This document shows positions 1-8,366 of a stretch of 52,685 bases of DNA, piece by piece. Numbering within the stretch: the stretch's first letter is position 1; each line of letters begins with the position of its first letter. Source of the DNA: Firmicutes bacterium UBA4845 (lineage in GTDB: Bacteria; Bacillota; Clostridia; Tissierellales; Sedimentibacteraceae); the NCBI GenBank assembly GCA_002399975.1, contig DHER01000037.1, forward strand, positions 1 through 52,685, read 5' to 3'. Both the position numbers and the translations under genes were made by a program. Below the pieces are notes generated by a model, which saw only the letters and a program-made list of their open reading frames with translations, had not been told where the DNA came from and made no database searches.

Positions 1-132
1 AACTGTCAAACTCAGGATTATAAATTGAATTCTTTTAGTTTAATTATAATGTTTATAATTTATATTGTCAATTAACTTTTATTTATAAAAAACTACTTTA
101 ACATAAAATTATATTTAGAAAAGTCGTTAAAA

Positions 133-154
133 ATGGCCTTGATTCAAGGGCCAT
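133..154 (-). terminator. intrinsic terminator of the Asn-rich repeat gene
   Basis: A GGCC-based stem (ATGGCC/GGCCAT with TTG/CAA inside and one bulged base) is followed on the minus strand by ATTTTTAA. It lies just after the stop codon of the Asn-rich gene, which suggests that the gene is a real transcription unit. Confidence 0.7.
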
Positions 155-166
155 CTTTAATTAGAA

Positions 167-577
167 TTATCTAAAATTATTTTTATTTCTTTCTTTTTCT
201 TTGTTGTCGCGATTTTCAAATTTATTGTTATTATTGCGATTTTCAAATTTGTTGTCGCAATTATCTAACCTGCCATTTTCAAATCTGTTATTATTGTTTC
301 TGTTTTCAAATCGATTATTTTCTCTGTTTTCAAATCGATTATTTTCTCTGTTCTCAAATCGATTATTTTCTCTGTTCTCAAATCGATTATTTTCTCTGTT
401 TTCAAATCGATTATTTTCTCTGCTGTTGAACCTGTTCTTATCGTCTCTGTCATCACATTTGTTATCATTCTTATTTTGATAATTATTGTTCATTTGTTTC
501 ATCTGCTCCCTTAAGTTTTGTTGGCTGTCTAATTTAGCCTGATCTTCCCAATTGAATAACTTAATGTCGTTATCCAA
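167..577 (-). CDS. Asn/Arg-rich low-complexity repeat protein, unknown function
   Basis: I do not recognise this gene. The product (136 residues from the TTG at 577) is very hydrophilic, rich in Asn, Glu, Arg and Phe, and built around five consecutive copies of the octapeptide ENNRFENR, with looser FENR copies on the C-terminal side. No membrane segment or signal peptide is seen. The TTG has no ribosome binding site close by. A strong one (GAAGGTGATC at 606-615) sits further upstream and fits an in-frame AUU at 601 or AUC at 604, which would add eight or nine Asn/Ile-rich residues. A terminator follows directly. The region is also open in other frames because the repeat unit is 24 bases, but only this frame has both a matched binding site and a terminator. 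A structural or spore-surface role is possible but unsupported. Confidence 0.6.
   Translation of the reverse strand: MDNDIKLFNWEDQAKLDSQQNLREQMKQMNNNYQNKNDNKCDDRDDKNRFNSRENNRFENRENNRFENRENNRFENRENNRFENRENNRFENRNNNNRFENGRLDNCDNKFENRNNNNKFENRDNKEKERNKNNFR
301..420. repeat. five tandem copies of a 24-bp unit
   Basis: Five head-to-tail 24-bp units differ only by a T/C change (TGTTTTC versus TGTTCTC) in units 3 and 4. The unit is a multiple of three, so it encodes an in-frame octapeptide on the minus strand. Degenerate copies flank the block (about 225-300). The near identity suggests recent slippage or recombination, so copy number may vary between strains. Confidence 0.9.
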
Positions 578-721
578 ATTTTTATTATTAATGTTATTAA
601 TGATCGATCACCTTCACAATTAATCTAGAAGCGTTACATTTGCTGCTTCTAATATATTATCTGCAATAGAGGAATATTTATTTATCCTATTTCTGTAAAT
701 TTGTTATTTTTTTTACAATTT

Positions 722-1438
722 TTAAATCTTGCAAAAGTGATACATAGCAATTCCTGCAGCTATTGTAAGATTAAGGGAGTCAATTCTGTTTGTATGCTTT
801 ATAAAAACACTTGTCCCCACAGATGAAAAACTTGAATCAAGGCCGGTAGACTCATTACCGAAAACAAGGGAAAAGGGTTTATAGTCGTTATGTTTAACAT
901 CTTTCAATGATTTGGCGCCATCTAACATGAAAGTATATATCCTGTGATTGTGAAATTTTTCCTTATAATTATCAAAATTTTCAAAATATTTAAAATTAAT
1001 ACTGAACAGTGACCCCATAGAAGCCCTTATAACCTTGGGATCAAACACATCAACTGCAGGGCTGACAATTGCCAGATCGCTTAATCCAAATCCGGTAAGG
1101 GTTCTTATTATTGTACCCATGTTGCCCATGTTGCCGGGATTAACAAGAACTATATGGGAGCATCTGTCATTTAAATTACAATCGTATTTAGAAAATACCC
1201 CCACTACATAATTATTTTCCCTGGGGCTAATACGGTTAATCGCTTTATCATTAACTTCAGTATTAATATTATATCTGCCGCAAAGCTTAAATATATCTGA
1301 ATCCGACTGAGATTTGTAGCGGGAACTGACCAAAACTTTTACAACCTTATCCGGCTTTGCCCGTATTAACTCTACAGTTGGAAATATTCCATAACTATAG
1401 GAATAACTGAAATTTTTTTTATATGATTTTATCTCCAT
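722..1438 (-). CDS. SpoU/TrmH-family RNA 2'-O-methyltransferase
   Basis: A SPOUT-class methyltransferase that would place a 2'-O-methyl group on rRNA or tRNA using S-adenosylmethionine. The 238-residue protein has a short N-terminal substrate-binding region (1-90) and then the three SpoU motifs: NPGNMGNMGTIIRT near 100-113 with the RNA-binding Arg, LVFGNESTGL near 191-200, and SLNLTIAAGIAMY near 221-233, which forms the knot that binds the cofactor. The ATG follows AGGAGATTAAG. It is the last gene of a three-gene unit, nine bases after the AEC permease. The target nucleotide cannot be read from the sequence. Confidence 0.88.
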   Translation of the reverse strand: MEIKSYKKNFSYSYSYGIFPTVELIRAKPDKVVKVLVSSRYKSQSDSDIFKLCGRYNINTEVNDKAINRISPRENNYVVGVFSKYDCNLNDRCSHIVLVNPGNMGNMGTIIRTLTGFGLSDLAIVSPAVDVFDPKVIRASMGSLFSINFKYFENFDNYKEKFHNHRIYTFMLDGAKSLKDVKHNDYKPFSLVFGNESTGLDSSFSSVGTSVFIKHTNRIDSLNLTIAAGIAMYHFCKI

Positions 1439-1447
1439 CTTAATCTC

Positions 1448-2386
1448 CTAAAACAGTCCTACAGTCTTCATGAAAAATATAAACAGGAAAATCGTAAACG
1501 GGCTGAACAAGGTGGTAATAAAGACCAGTTGCCCTGCCAATTCGTAATTGCAGTCATATTGTTGAGCCATTGTATAACTTGAAACAGCCACAGACGGTGA
1601 AACCATACTGAACAGAGCTCCCAGTTCAACCCCCCTGTATCCTAACGCAACAGAAATCACCATTACAATTGTCGGCAAAACTACCAGCCTTACTATTGAT
1701 ACGGGAACAATATATTTTAAATTATTTCTAATATTACCTACTTTTATATCTCCGCCAAGAACCATCAAGGCAAAAGGCGTTGCCGTCTTTGCAACTTGCG
1801 ATATTGTTTCCTCCATGAAAACAGGCAGCTTGATTTTTAAAAGTGAAACAATGATTCCAAGCAATGAACCAATAATCAGCGGGTTTTCTACAATTCCTAA
1901 AAATGTTTTTTTAAAATCACTTTTATCATTAGAATACCAGTCCAAGATTATAACAGCCATAAAATTGTAAATTGGTATTATTATTGCTACAAGAGTTGTA
2001 ACAACAGCTAAATTTGATTCGCCAAATATATTTGAACTTAAAGGTACTCCGAAAAGTACAAAGTTACTTCTGTAAATACCTTGAATTATAACTCCCCTGT
2101 TACTGTTATCTTTCACTAATCTGGGAACTATTATAAACATTATTCCAATAGTGCCCAATACTATGCATACAGCAAATAAAATTAATTTTATATTGACTTC
2201 ATCAGCTATTTGGCTTTTATATATATTATTAAATATTAATGTGGGAAGTAATGTTTTAAATGCAAAGTTATTTCCCTTATCAAGGAATTCTTTGTCAAAT
2301 ATTTTTATTTTACGCAGGAATGTTCCAAGGCACATGAGCAGGAATATTGGTAAAACAACATTTATTGAAAATATTAAATTTTGCAC
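1448..2386 (-). CDS. AEC-family transporter (auxin efflux carrier-like permease)
   Basis: A 312-residue integral membrane protein of the AEC family, made almost entirely of hydrophobic helices (about ten) in two halves separated by a short loop near 160-170. Bacterial members move small organic acids such as malate or malonate, or amino acids. The substrate here is unknown. The GTG start is preceded by AAAGGA at good spacing. The gene begins 13 bases after the M42 peptidase stop and ends nine bases before the methyltransferase, so the three are co-transcribed. Pairing with a peptidase may hint at a peptide or amino acid product being exported, which is inference only. Confidence 0.85.
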   Translation of the reverse strand: MQNLIFSINVVLPIFLLMCLGTFLRKIKIFDKEFLDKGNNFAFKTLLPTLIFNNIYKSQIADEVNIKLILFAVCIVLGTIGIMFIIVPRLVKDNSNRGVIIQGIYRSNFVLFGVPLSSNIFGESNLAVVTTLVAIIIPIYNFMAVIILDWYSNDKSDFKKTFLGIVENPLIIGSLLGIIVSLLKIKLPVFMEETISQVAKTATPFALMVLGGDIKVGNIRNNLKYIVPVSIVRLVVLPTIVMVISVALGYRGVELGALFSMVSPSVAVSSYTMAQQYDCNYELAGQLVFITTLFSPFTIFLFIFFMKTVGLF

Positions 2387-2399
2387 TCCATATCCTTTC

Positions 2400-3440
2400 T
2401 TATAATTCCGTCAAATACGCATACATCAATTTTATTGTGCTTTCAATACCGTCAACATGTGTTCTTTCCATTCCGTGAGAAGCATGAACCCCCGGTCCTA
2501 TAAGGCCTCCTCTAATATCATTCCCTCCTCTTAGAGAAGCAGATACATCCGACCCGTACATAGGATATATATCCACAGCATAATTTAATTTATATTTTTC
2601 AGCCAATTCAATCAATCTGCCTGTTATATCATAGTCATAAGGACCGGAACTGTCTTTGGCACAAATTGAAACATCCTGTTCAGTACACGACAAATCAAGT
2701 CCGACACACCCCATATCAATTCCCAAAAGCTCATCAATATCCTCAGGAATGCTTGAGCAGCCATGTCCTACTTCTTCATAGGATGATACTATTATCTTTA
2801 CTTTGTACTTAGGCCTTGTACCAAGCCTCTTAAACATCTCCATAAGGCTTAAGGCACATGCTGTTCCTGCCTTATCGTCCAAGTATCTCGACTTAATAAA
2901 TCCCGAAGACGTAATCGTAAATTTAGGTTCAATAGAAATGAAATCTCCCGTATATATTTCTAATCCTGTCACATCTTCCTTGTTTTTAACTTTCTCATCT
3001 AACCTCACCATCATGTTTTCTTCGTCCCTTTTCTTTTCCTTAGCGTCAGGATAAACATGAGCAGAAGGCGAAGTCGAAAGCACCGTGCCCGTATATATCT
3101 TCCCCTTTCTCGTATGAATCTTGCAATATTCTCCGTCCAGAGTGGGAAACATATTGCCTCCTATGGTAGTGATTCTGATTGTTCCGTCGGAATTGACCGA
3201 TCTGACCATTGCTCCGAGAGTATCTACGTGTACAGGAATTCCAATACAGTAACTGTTATCAGCACCTTCTATTTCAATTATCCTGTTTCCCTTTTTATTC
3301 TTCTGGACTTTGAAATCATATTCTTCACATATTTTTTCTATATACGACATAACATCTTTGCAATACCCTGTAGGACTGGGGATATTTATAATTTCTTCTA
3401 ACAGCCTCAGGGTATAATCCATATTTGTTTCAAAATTCAT
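2400..3440 (-). CDS. M42-family metal-dependent aminopeptidase
   Basis: A cytosolic dinuclear-metal aminopeptidase or glutamyl aminopeptidase of the M42 (FrvX/TET) family, 346 residues. The metal and catalytic residues are visible: HVDTLG near 71, LDDKAG near 188, the Glu pair in SSYEEVGHG near 222, GLDLS further on, and the C-terminal HASHGMERTHVDGI. I place the start at the ATG at 3440 because GGAGG lies five bases before it. A longer reading from the TTG at 3452 would run through that binding site. A possible promoter (TTGTAC-N18-TATAAT) lies just upstream. It is the first gene of the operon with the AEC permease and the SpoU methyltransferase. Confidence 0.9.
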   Translation of the reverse strand: MNFETNMDYTLRLLEEIINIPSPTGYCKDVMSYIEKICEEYDFKVQKNKKGNRIIEIEGADNSYCIGIPVHVDTLGAMVRSVNSDGTIRITTIGGNMFPTLDGEYCKIHTRKGKIYTGTVLSTSPSAHVYPDAKEKKRDEENMMVRLDEKVKNKEDVTGLEIYTGDFISIEPKFTITSSGFIKSRYLDDKAGTACALSLMEMFKRLGTRPKYKVKIIVSSYEEVGHGCSSIPEDIDELLGIDMGCVGLDLSCTEQDVSICAKDSSGPYDYDITGRLIELAEKYKLNYAVDIYPMYGSDVSASLRGGNDIRGGLIGPGVHASHGMERTHVDGIESTIKLMYAYLTEL

Positions 3441-3635
3441 TGGTACCTCCAAATAAAATATTCAATTAAAATTATACTACTAATCCCTTTGGCAGTACAA
3501 GTATATCTACAAAAATCCATATTTAATTTCATATAAAATCCAAAATAATTTTAACCGTCACTATAACAATTTTCGACATTTAACACAAAAAGAATCGGCA
3601 GACACAAGACTATTATATACTTTTGATTGATTATA

Positions 3636-3664
3636 TTGCATATTAGTTATTTTAAATATATAAT
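3636..3664 (+). promoter_or_regulatory. sigma-A-type promoter for the S9 peptidase
   Basis: TTGCAT (3636-3641), a 17-bp spacer and TATAAT (3659-3664). The predicted start near 3671 leaves the ATG at 3677 almost leaderless and supports the downstream ATG at 3707. Confidence 0.7.
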
Positions 3665-3706
3665 TGTACAATAATAATGCACATAGCAAACGAGCGGAGG
3701 GTATTT

Positions 3707-5686
3707 ATGGAAAATTTAAAATTAAAAGATTTTTTGGATTATAAATTTTTATCGGGAATAGAGTTTTCACCTGATAAGAATTACGCAGCTTTTGTGGTTC
3801 ATGCTTCGGATTATGAAGGCAATAAATATTTGTCAAATATATGGGTTTATAATTGTCTAACTGCAAAATACGGGAAATTGACAAGAATGAATAACGAAAA
3901 ATCTTTTATATGGTTAGACAATGACACAATTTTGTTTCCTTCACTAAGAAATGACAATTTAAAGGGAAAAATAGAAAAAGGAGAACACTGGACTGTTTTT
4001 TATGCCATCAACATACATGGAGGAGAAGCATACGAGTATATGAGAATTCCCATGAATGTCAACGGAATTAAAAAAATAGCCCAGGAGAAGTTCCTAATAA
4101 CAGCCGAATATTACCATTATGGTATCAACTTACATTCTCATAATGGCAAAGAAAGGGATAAAGCAATTGATATGATTAATGAAAGTAAAGATTACGAAAT
4201 TCTGGATGAAATACCTTTCTGGTCAAACGGCCGTGGATTTACAAATAAAAAAAGAAACAGGCTTTATTTATTTGATAAGGAAACTAATGACATTGTATCT
4301 ATTTCAGACAAATTTGAGAATATTTCGGTAACAAGTGTCAGAGACGGAAAGGCTCTTTACATATCTGATAATTACACCAATAAACTTGAGCTTACGAATG
4401 AACTTTATCTATATGACCTCTATTCCGAAAAAGCTACCCGGCTTGTTAAGGAAGACAAATTTTCCATAGATTTTGCCGAATTTGTGGGAGATGAGATTAT
4501 ATTTGCCGCTTCGCCAATGGAATCACACGGTTTAAATCAAAATCCGGATTTTTATAAATTAAATAATGGAAAAACAGAACTGCTGTGCCGCCACGATTTT
4601 GGAATGCATAATTCGATCTCATCTGACTGCCGCTACGGTGAAGGAATTGATCACAGAGCTTTTGACAATTGCCTTTACTTTATTTCCACCGAAAATAAAA
4701 GTTCTTTCATCAAGAAACTTTCATTGGACGGAAAAATAGAAAAAATTACCGGTGACAACGGTTCGGTTGACTCTTTCGATATCAGCAGCGAAGGAATTAT
4801 TTTTATCGGACTCAGGGGAACCAGGCTTCAGGAAGTTTATAAGTTTATAGAAAAAACTGAAAAACGAATAACGAAATTTAATGAAAAAATAATAGAAACA
4901 AAAAATATAATAAAACCCGAACCTTTGGAATTTATCAATGACGGCACAAAAATAAAAGGTTATATACTAAAGCCGGTCAATTACGATGAAAATAAACACT
5001 ATCCGGGAATATTAGACATCCATGGGGGACCTAAAACAGCTTATGGTGAAGTTTTCATCCATGAAATGCAGTACTGGGCTAATGAAGGTTATTTTGTATT
5101 TTTCTGTAATCCCAGAGGCAGTGACGGAAGAGGAGACGAATTTGCAGACATTAGAGGAAAATACGGCACAATTGATTATGACGATTTAATGAAATTCACT
5201 GATTTTGTTCTTGAAAAATACCCTCAGATTGACAAATGCCGAATCGGCGTTACAGGAGGATCCTACGGAGGTTTCATGACAAACTGGATTATAGGGCATA
5301 CGGACAGATTTAAATGTGCCGCATCCCAAAGAAGCATTTCAAACTGGATTTCCAAATTCGGTACAACGGATATCGGATACTATTTCAATGCAGATCAAAT
5401 GCTTTCAACTCCCTGGGACAATGTAGAAAAAATGTGGTTCCATTCACCACTGAAATATGCAAATCAGGCTGTAACACCTACACTGTTCATTCATTCGGAG
5501 GAGGATTATCGCTGCTATATTGGTGAAGGATTGCAGATGTTTACCGCACTGAAATATCACGGCGTAGACGCAAGGCTCTGTATGTTCAGAGATGAAAACC
5601 ACGAGCTTAGCAGGAGCGGAAAGCCAAAACACAGGACCAGAAGACTGGAAGAAATTATAAATTGGTTCGATAAATATCTGAAATAA
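3707..5686 (+). CDS. S9-family serine peptidase (acylaminoacyl peptidase/prolyl oligopeptidase-like)
   Basis: A two-domain peptidase of 659 residues. The N-terminal two thirds is a beta-propeller-like region (FSPDKNYAAF at the start, several bladed repeats). The C-terminal third is an alpha/beta hydrolase with DIHGGPKTAYG (oxyanion loop), the nucleophile motif TGGSYGGFMTNW and the catalytic His in RDENHELSRSG. Such enzymes trim short or N-acylated peptides in the cytosol, and no signal peptide is seen. The start at 3707 is chosen because GCGGAGG lies just upstream. The longer ATG at 3677 lacks a binding site and would begin only a few bases from the predicted transcription start. It is a single gene ended by a hairpin. 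Confidence 0.9.
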   Translation: MENLKLKDFLDYKFLSGIEFSPDKNYAAFVVHASDYEGNKYLSNIWVYNCLTAKYGKLTRMNNEKSFIWLDNDTILFPSLRNDNLKGKIEKGEHWTVFYAINIHGGEAYEYMRIPMNVNGIKKIAQEKFLITAEYYHYGINLHSHNGKERDKAIDMINESKDYEILDEIPFWSNGRGFTNKKRNRLYLFDKETNDIVSISDKFENISVTSVRDGKALYISDNYTNKLELTNELYLYDLYSEKATRLVKEDKFSIDFAEFVGDEIIFAASPMESHGLNQNPDFYKLNNGKTELLCRHDFGMHNSISSDCRYGEGIDHRAFDNCLYFISTENKSSFIKKLSLDGKIEKITGDNGSVDSFDISSEGIIFIGLRGTRLQEVYKFIEKTEKRITKFNEKIIETKNIIKPEPLEFINDGTKIKGYILKPVNYDENKHYPGILDIHGGPKTAYGEVFIHEMQYWANEGYFVFFCNPRGSDGRGDEFADIRGKYGTIDYDDLMKFTDFVLEKYPQIDKCRIGVTGGSYGGFMTNWIIGHTDRFKCAASQRSISNWISKFGTTDIGYYFNADQMLSTPWDNVEKMWFHSPLKYANQAVTPTLFIHSEEDYRCYIGEGLQMFTALKYHGVDARLCMFRDENHELSRSGKPKHRTRRLEEIINWFDKYLK

Positions 5687-5724
5687 GCATTTGACAGCCC
5701 TTTTATTATCAAGTCAGACATGCA

Positions 5725-5752
5725 AAAACTTCCCGAAAAACCGGGAAGTTTT
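5725..5752. terminator. bidirectional intrinsic terminator
   Basis: An 11-bp stem AAAACTTCCCG/CGGGAAGTTTT between two convergent genes. The minus-strand product ends in GTTTTTGC, so it serves the small Gly-rich gene well and probably also the S9 peptidase. Confidence 0.75.
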
Positions 5753-5772
5753 GAAATGTACTATATCTGCAA

Positions 5773-6000
5773 TTAACAATGATCTCCTATTCCACCTGTT
5801 TTGTCACAGCTGCAGAACAAAACTACCAACAACAAGAAGAAGAATAACAGGCTGTCACTATCGCCAAATCCTCCTGCTCCGCCTATTCCGCCTATTCCGC
5901 CCAGAAATCCATCATCTCCGCAGCAGCATGCAATAATTACTAAAAGCAAGAAGAAGAATAATAAGCTATCTCCACCGTCTCCTAACATATTGTTAAACAT
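5773..6000 (-). CDS. small Gly-rich membrane protein with a duplicated hydrophobic segment
   Basis: I do not recognise the family with certainty. The product (75 residues) has two copies of DSLLFFFLLLV (about 11-21 and 49-59), each followed by a short Cys-containing stretch (CCCGDD, CSCD), separated by a Gly-rich linker (GGIGGIGGAGGFG). This predicts two membrane segments with Cys clusters at their ends. The ATG is preceded by AGGAGGTTCTAT, a strong binding site, and a terminator follows, so the gene looks real. The DNA of the two halves is also similar, which indicates an internal duplication. Small Gly-rich hydrophobic proteins of this kind are common in spore coats or spore membranes of Firmicutes. 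That role is a guess. Confidence 0.75.
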   Translation of the reverse strand: MFNNMLGDGGDSLLFFFLLLVIIACCCGDDGFLGGIGGIGGAGGFGDSDSLLFFFLLLVVLFCSCDKTGGIGDHC

Positions 6001-6066
6001 ATAGAACCTCCTAAAGTTATTTTTTCTATATATTATTCATAGCAGCAATTAAATGTTACTTTATTA

Positions 6067-6372
6067 TTAATAATCATTTAATGATTTTAAAAAGAAAATA
6101 ATTTTATTCATAAATGTATTGTCTTTATTGCTATAATCATAGGCTGCATATTTATTATAGCCCCTAGAACTTTCTTCGTCGTAAAAATCTTTAAACCTGT
6201 ATTTATTTAAATAGCTTTTAACATATTTCGCATCATCCATCATTTCAATTAAGTATTTTTTTGTGTTCTCATCAATATACGAGTTATTTGACAATCTGTT
6301 TAAAGTATATATTACTTCAATCATGCCATTAATTTTGTCATACACATTTCGATCATACTGCCTTTCGTCCAC
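6067..6372 (-). CDS. hypothetical protein, about 101 residues
   Basis: No family recognised. From a GTG start at 6372, preceded by AGGGGTGG at eight bases, the protein is charged and predicted mainly helical (DKINGMIEVIYTLNRL, ENTKKYLIEMMDDAKYVK), with a Tyr-rich stretch near the C-terminus (RGYNKYAAYDYSNKD). No signal peptide or clear membrane segment is present. A longer frame from TTG at 6447 lacks a binding site. It lies between the small Gly-rich gene and the divergent GerMN gene, so a sporulation link is possible by location only. Confidence 0.55.
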   Translation of the reverse strand: MDERQYDRNVYDKINGMIEVIYTLNRLSNNSYIDENTKKYLIEMMDDAKYVKSYLNKYRFKDFYDEESSRGYNKYAAYDYSNKDNTFMNKIIFFLKSLNDY

Positions 6373-6550
6373 ATTAACCACCCCTGGAGTTTCGTTTATT
6401 AATATTATATAATCATTATATGAATAAATATCTACAGTTGCCAACAAAAACTGTCGTTATGTTCAATAAAGGGGCCACAAAAAATGTTTATTTTTTTTAA
6501 GGTTTAATATATAATACTCATATAAACTATTATTAGCAGAGGTATTTATA

Positions 6551-7924
6551 ATGAGATCATTCAGCAATATTATTATAATAGCACTTATAGGTTTGTTTTC
6601 ATCTACGTATTTGTTTAATCTTTCTCCGGTTGATTATAGGGGAACAATTGACATCGAAACACCTAAGGATACAAGCACCTTGAGTTTGGAGACAAAAGAA
6701 GACTATTTGTTGAATCCGGAATCAGTCACCATAAATCATATATCAACAAATGAAGAAATAGTGAAAAGTACATCCGACAGCATTTTCACACTTGATGTGT
6801 ATCAGGGAGATACTTTGGTAAAGGAAGGCTTAAATGGACTTGAACTTGTATCTCCATCAGTTGATATGACAATCTCTGTAAACGAGGATAATCCTATTGT
6901 TACTACATTAAATATCAGTCAAAAGAAATTAGGACTTACAGATGGAGCATACAAATTTATTTTTAATTCAAATTTAATTTCTTCTTCAGACAAATCCTCG
7001 GTATCGGTAAATGTTACATATGACACGAGCGGAAGCTACTACTCTGCAACAAACCAGGCTATACCGGGCAAAAAAGGCTTAACTCTGTACTTTACTACAG
7101 AAAACTCCGATACTCTAATTCCGGTGACACGTTTTGTTGTTGAAGACAAATCTATAACAAGGATGGCAATTGAACAACTTCAAAATGGGCCTTTGAACAG
7201 CAAAATGAAGTCAGTAATAAAGGATGTTACAAACACAACCTATAACAATGGAAATGTTGTAATTGACCTGCCAAGTTCATATACAGACTACAACAATGAC
7301 AGCACAGAAGCTCTGCTTGCGTATCAATCATTTGTAAAAACAATTTTCGATGTTGATAGATACTGGCCTATTTACAACGTTTCATTTACTGTTGACAGAG
7401 AAAAACCTGAAACATATTTTCACGGCCTTAAAAGTGAAGATATAAGTGCTCTACCAAATAAAGAAAGAAATTACATGCTTTATATGGCTTATAAATTAGA
7501 TGACAGATATTATCTGTTCGGCTATGAAGCAGATATTGAAAAGACAGGAATTAATGAAAATGATACAATAGAATTAAAGGCGCAAAAATTGTTTGATGCA
7601 TACAATAATACGAATATTACTTACGGTATAAAACCTATACCTGAAGATGTATCGTTAAATAGTGCAAAAGCCCAAGGGACAACACTAATATTAGATTTTA
7701 ACGACAAATTCTTGAGTGCATATAAAGGAAAAAATGATTTAAAACAAATGATGATTGAATCTCTTATTTATACATTCACATCAATCCCGGAAATTGACAG
7801 CATTAAAATAACCGCCAATGGAGAAGAATTGAAAAATTTTGTGAATTTCGACGATGGGAGAGACATAACAAAAGAACTGTATCCACCTGAATTTATCAAT
7901 CCGGAAGTTGTGGAGGAAAATTAA
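6551..7924 (+). CDS. GerMN-domain protein (GerM-like, sporulation/germination)
   Basis: A 457-residue exported or membrane-anchored protein with one N-terminal hydrophobic helix (about 6-24, no lipobox Cys) and two GerMN-like domains. The first is near 174-280 (LYFTTENSDTLIPVTRFV, AIEQLQNGP, NGNVVIDLP) and the second near 330-430 (ELKAQKLFDAYN, TTLILDFND, SIPEIDSIKI). In Bacillus, GerM carries such domains and acts in sporulation and spore cortex germination. The ATG follows GCAGAGGT. The downstream zinc-ribbon gene starts 14 bases after the stop, so they form an operon. The exact role here is inferred from domain content. Confidence 0.85.
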   Translation: MRSFSNIIIIALIGLFSSTYLFNLSPVDYRGTIDIETPKDTSTLSLETKEDYLLNPESVTINHISTNEEIVKSTSDSIFTLDVYQGDTLVKEGLNGLELVSPSVDMTISVNEDNPIVTTLNISQKKLGLTDGAYKFIFNSNLISSSDKSSVSVNVTYDTSGSYYSATNQAIPGKKGLTLYFTTENSDTLIPVTRFVVEDKSITRMAIEQLQNGPLNSKMKSVIKDVTNTTYNNGNVVIDLPSSYTDYNNDSTEALLAYQSFVKTIFDVDRYWPIYNVSFTVDREKPETYFHGLKSEDISALPNKERNYMLYMAYKLDDRYYLFGYEADIEKTGINENDTIELKAQKLFDAYNNTNITYGIKPIPEDVSLNSAKAQGTTLILDFNDKFLSAYKGKNDLKQMMIESLIYTFTSIPEIDSIKITANGEELKNFVNFDDGRDITKELYPPEFINPEVVEEN

Positions 7925-7938
7925 AGAAGGAGGCCAAA

Positions 7939-8331
7939 ATGAACGGCTTTAGAAATTTCATGATCGGGAGATACGGAACCGACCAATTCACTTTAGCATT
8001 GCTTATTGCAGGCATGATACTTACTTTTATCGGCAATGCCTTTAAACTGAAACTCTTAACGATGTTTACCTATGTAATATTTCTTGCATGTGTATACAGG
8101 ACAATGTCAAGGAATATTACGGCAAGGCAAAAAGAAAATAATACATTTCTCAGATATTGGAACCCTTTAAGATCATGGTTCAAAACAAAGTACAATATTG
8201 TAAAATCAAGCAGGAATTATAAATATTTTAAATGCCCCAAGTGCAAACAAGAACTTCGTGTTCCAAGAGGAAGAGGAAAAATTGTTGTAACGTGTCAAAA
8301 ATGCAACACTAAATTCATTCAAAAATCATAA
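7939..8331 (+). CDS. membrane protein with C-terminal zinc ribbon
   Basis: A 130-residue protein with two closely spaced hydrophobic segments (about 17-33 and 38-55), a basic linker, and a C-terminal zinc ribbon whose ligands are Cys99, Cys102, Cys119 and Cys122 (CPKC ... CQKC). The start ATG is preceded by AGAAGGAGGCCAAA. It is the second gene after the GerMN protein and ends at a strong terminator. The function is unknown. The ribbon would face the cytoplasm if both N- and C-termini are inside. Confidence 0.8.
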   Translation: MNGFRNFMIGRYGTDQFTLALLIAGMILTFIGNAFKLKLLTMFTYVIFLACVYRTMSRNITARQKENNTFLRYWNPLRSWFKTKYNIVKSSRNYKYFKCPKCKQELRVPRGRGKIVVTCQKCNTKFIQKS

Positions 8332-8362
8332 AAAAAACCGGCGAAGATATCGCCGGTTTTTT
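8332..8362. terminator. bidirectional intrinsic terminator
   Basis: Stem AAAACCGGCGA/TCGCCGGTTTT with runs of A before and T after, between the convergent zinc-ribbon and ECF transporter genes. Both directions end in a T-run. Confidence 0.9.
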
Positions 8363-8366
8363 ACAA

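Noticed and set aside
301..420. Could the 24-bp repeats be a CRISPR array?
   Set aside because: The units are directly adjacent with no spacers, lie inside a coding frame, and no cas genes are nearby.
201..479. Overlapping open frames on both strands across the 24-bp repeat, including a plus-strand Leu/Phe/Ser-rich frame.
   Set aside because: A 24-bp repeat without stops stays open in several frames. Only the minus-strand Asn-rich frame has a binding site and terminator.
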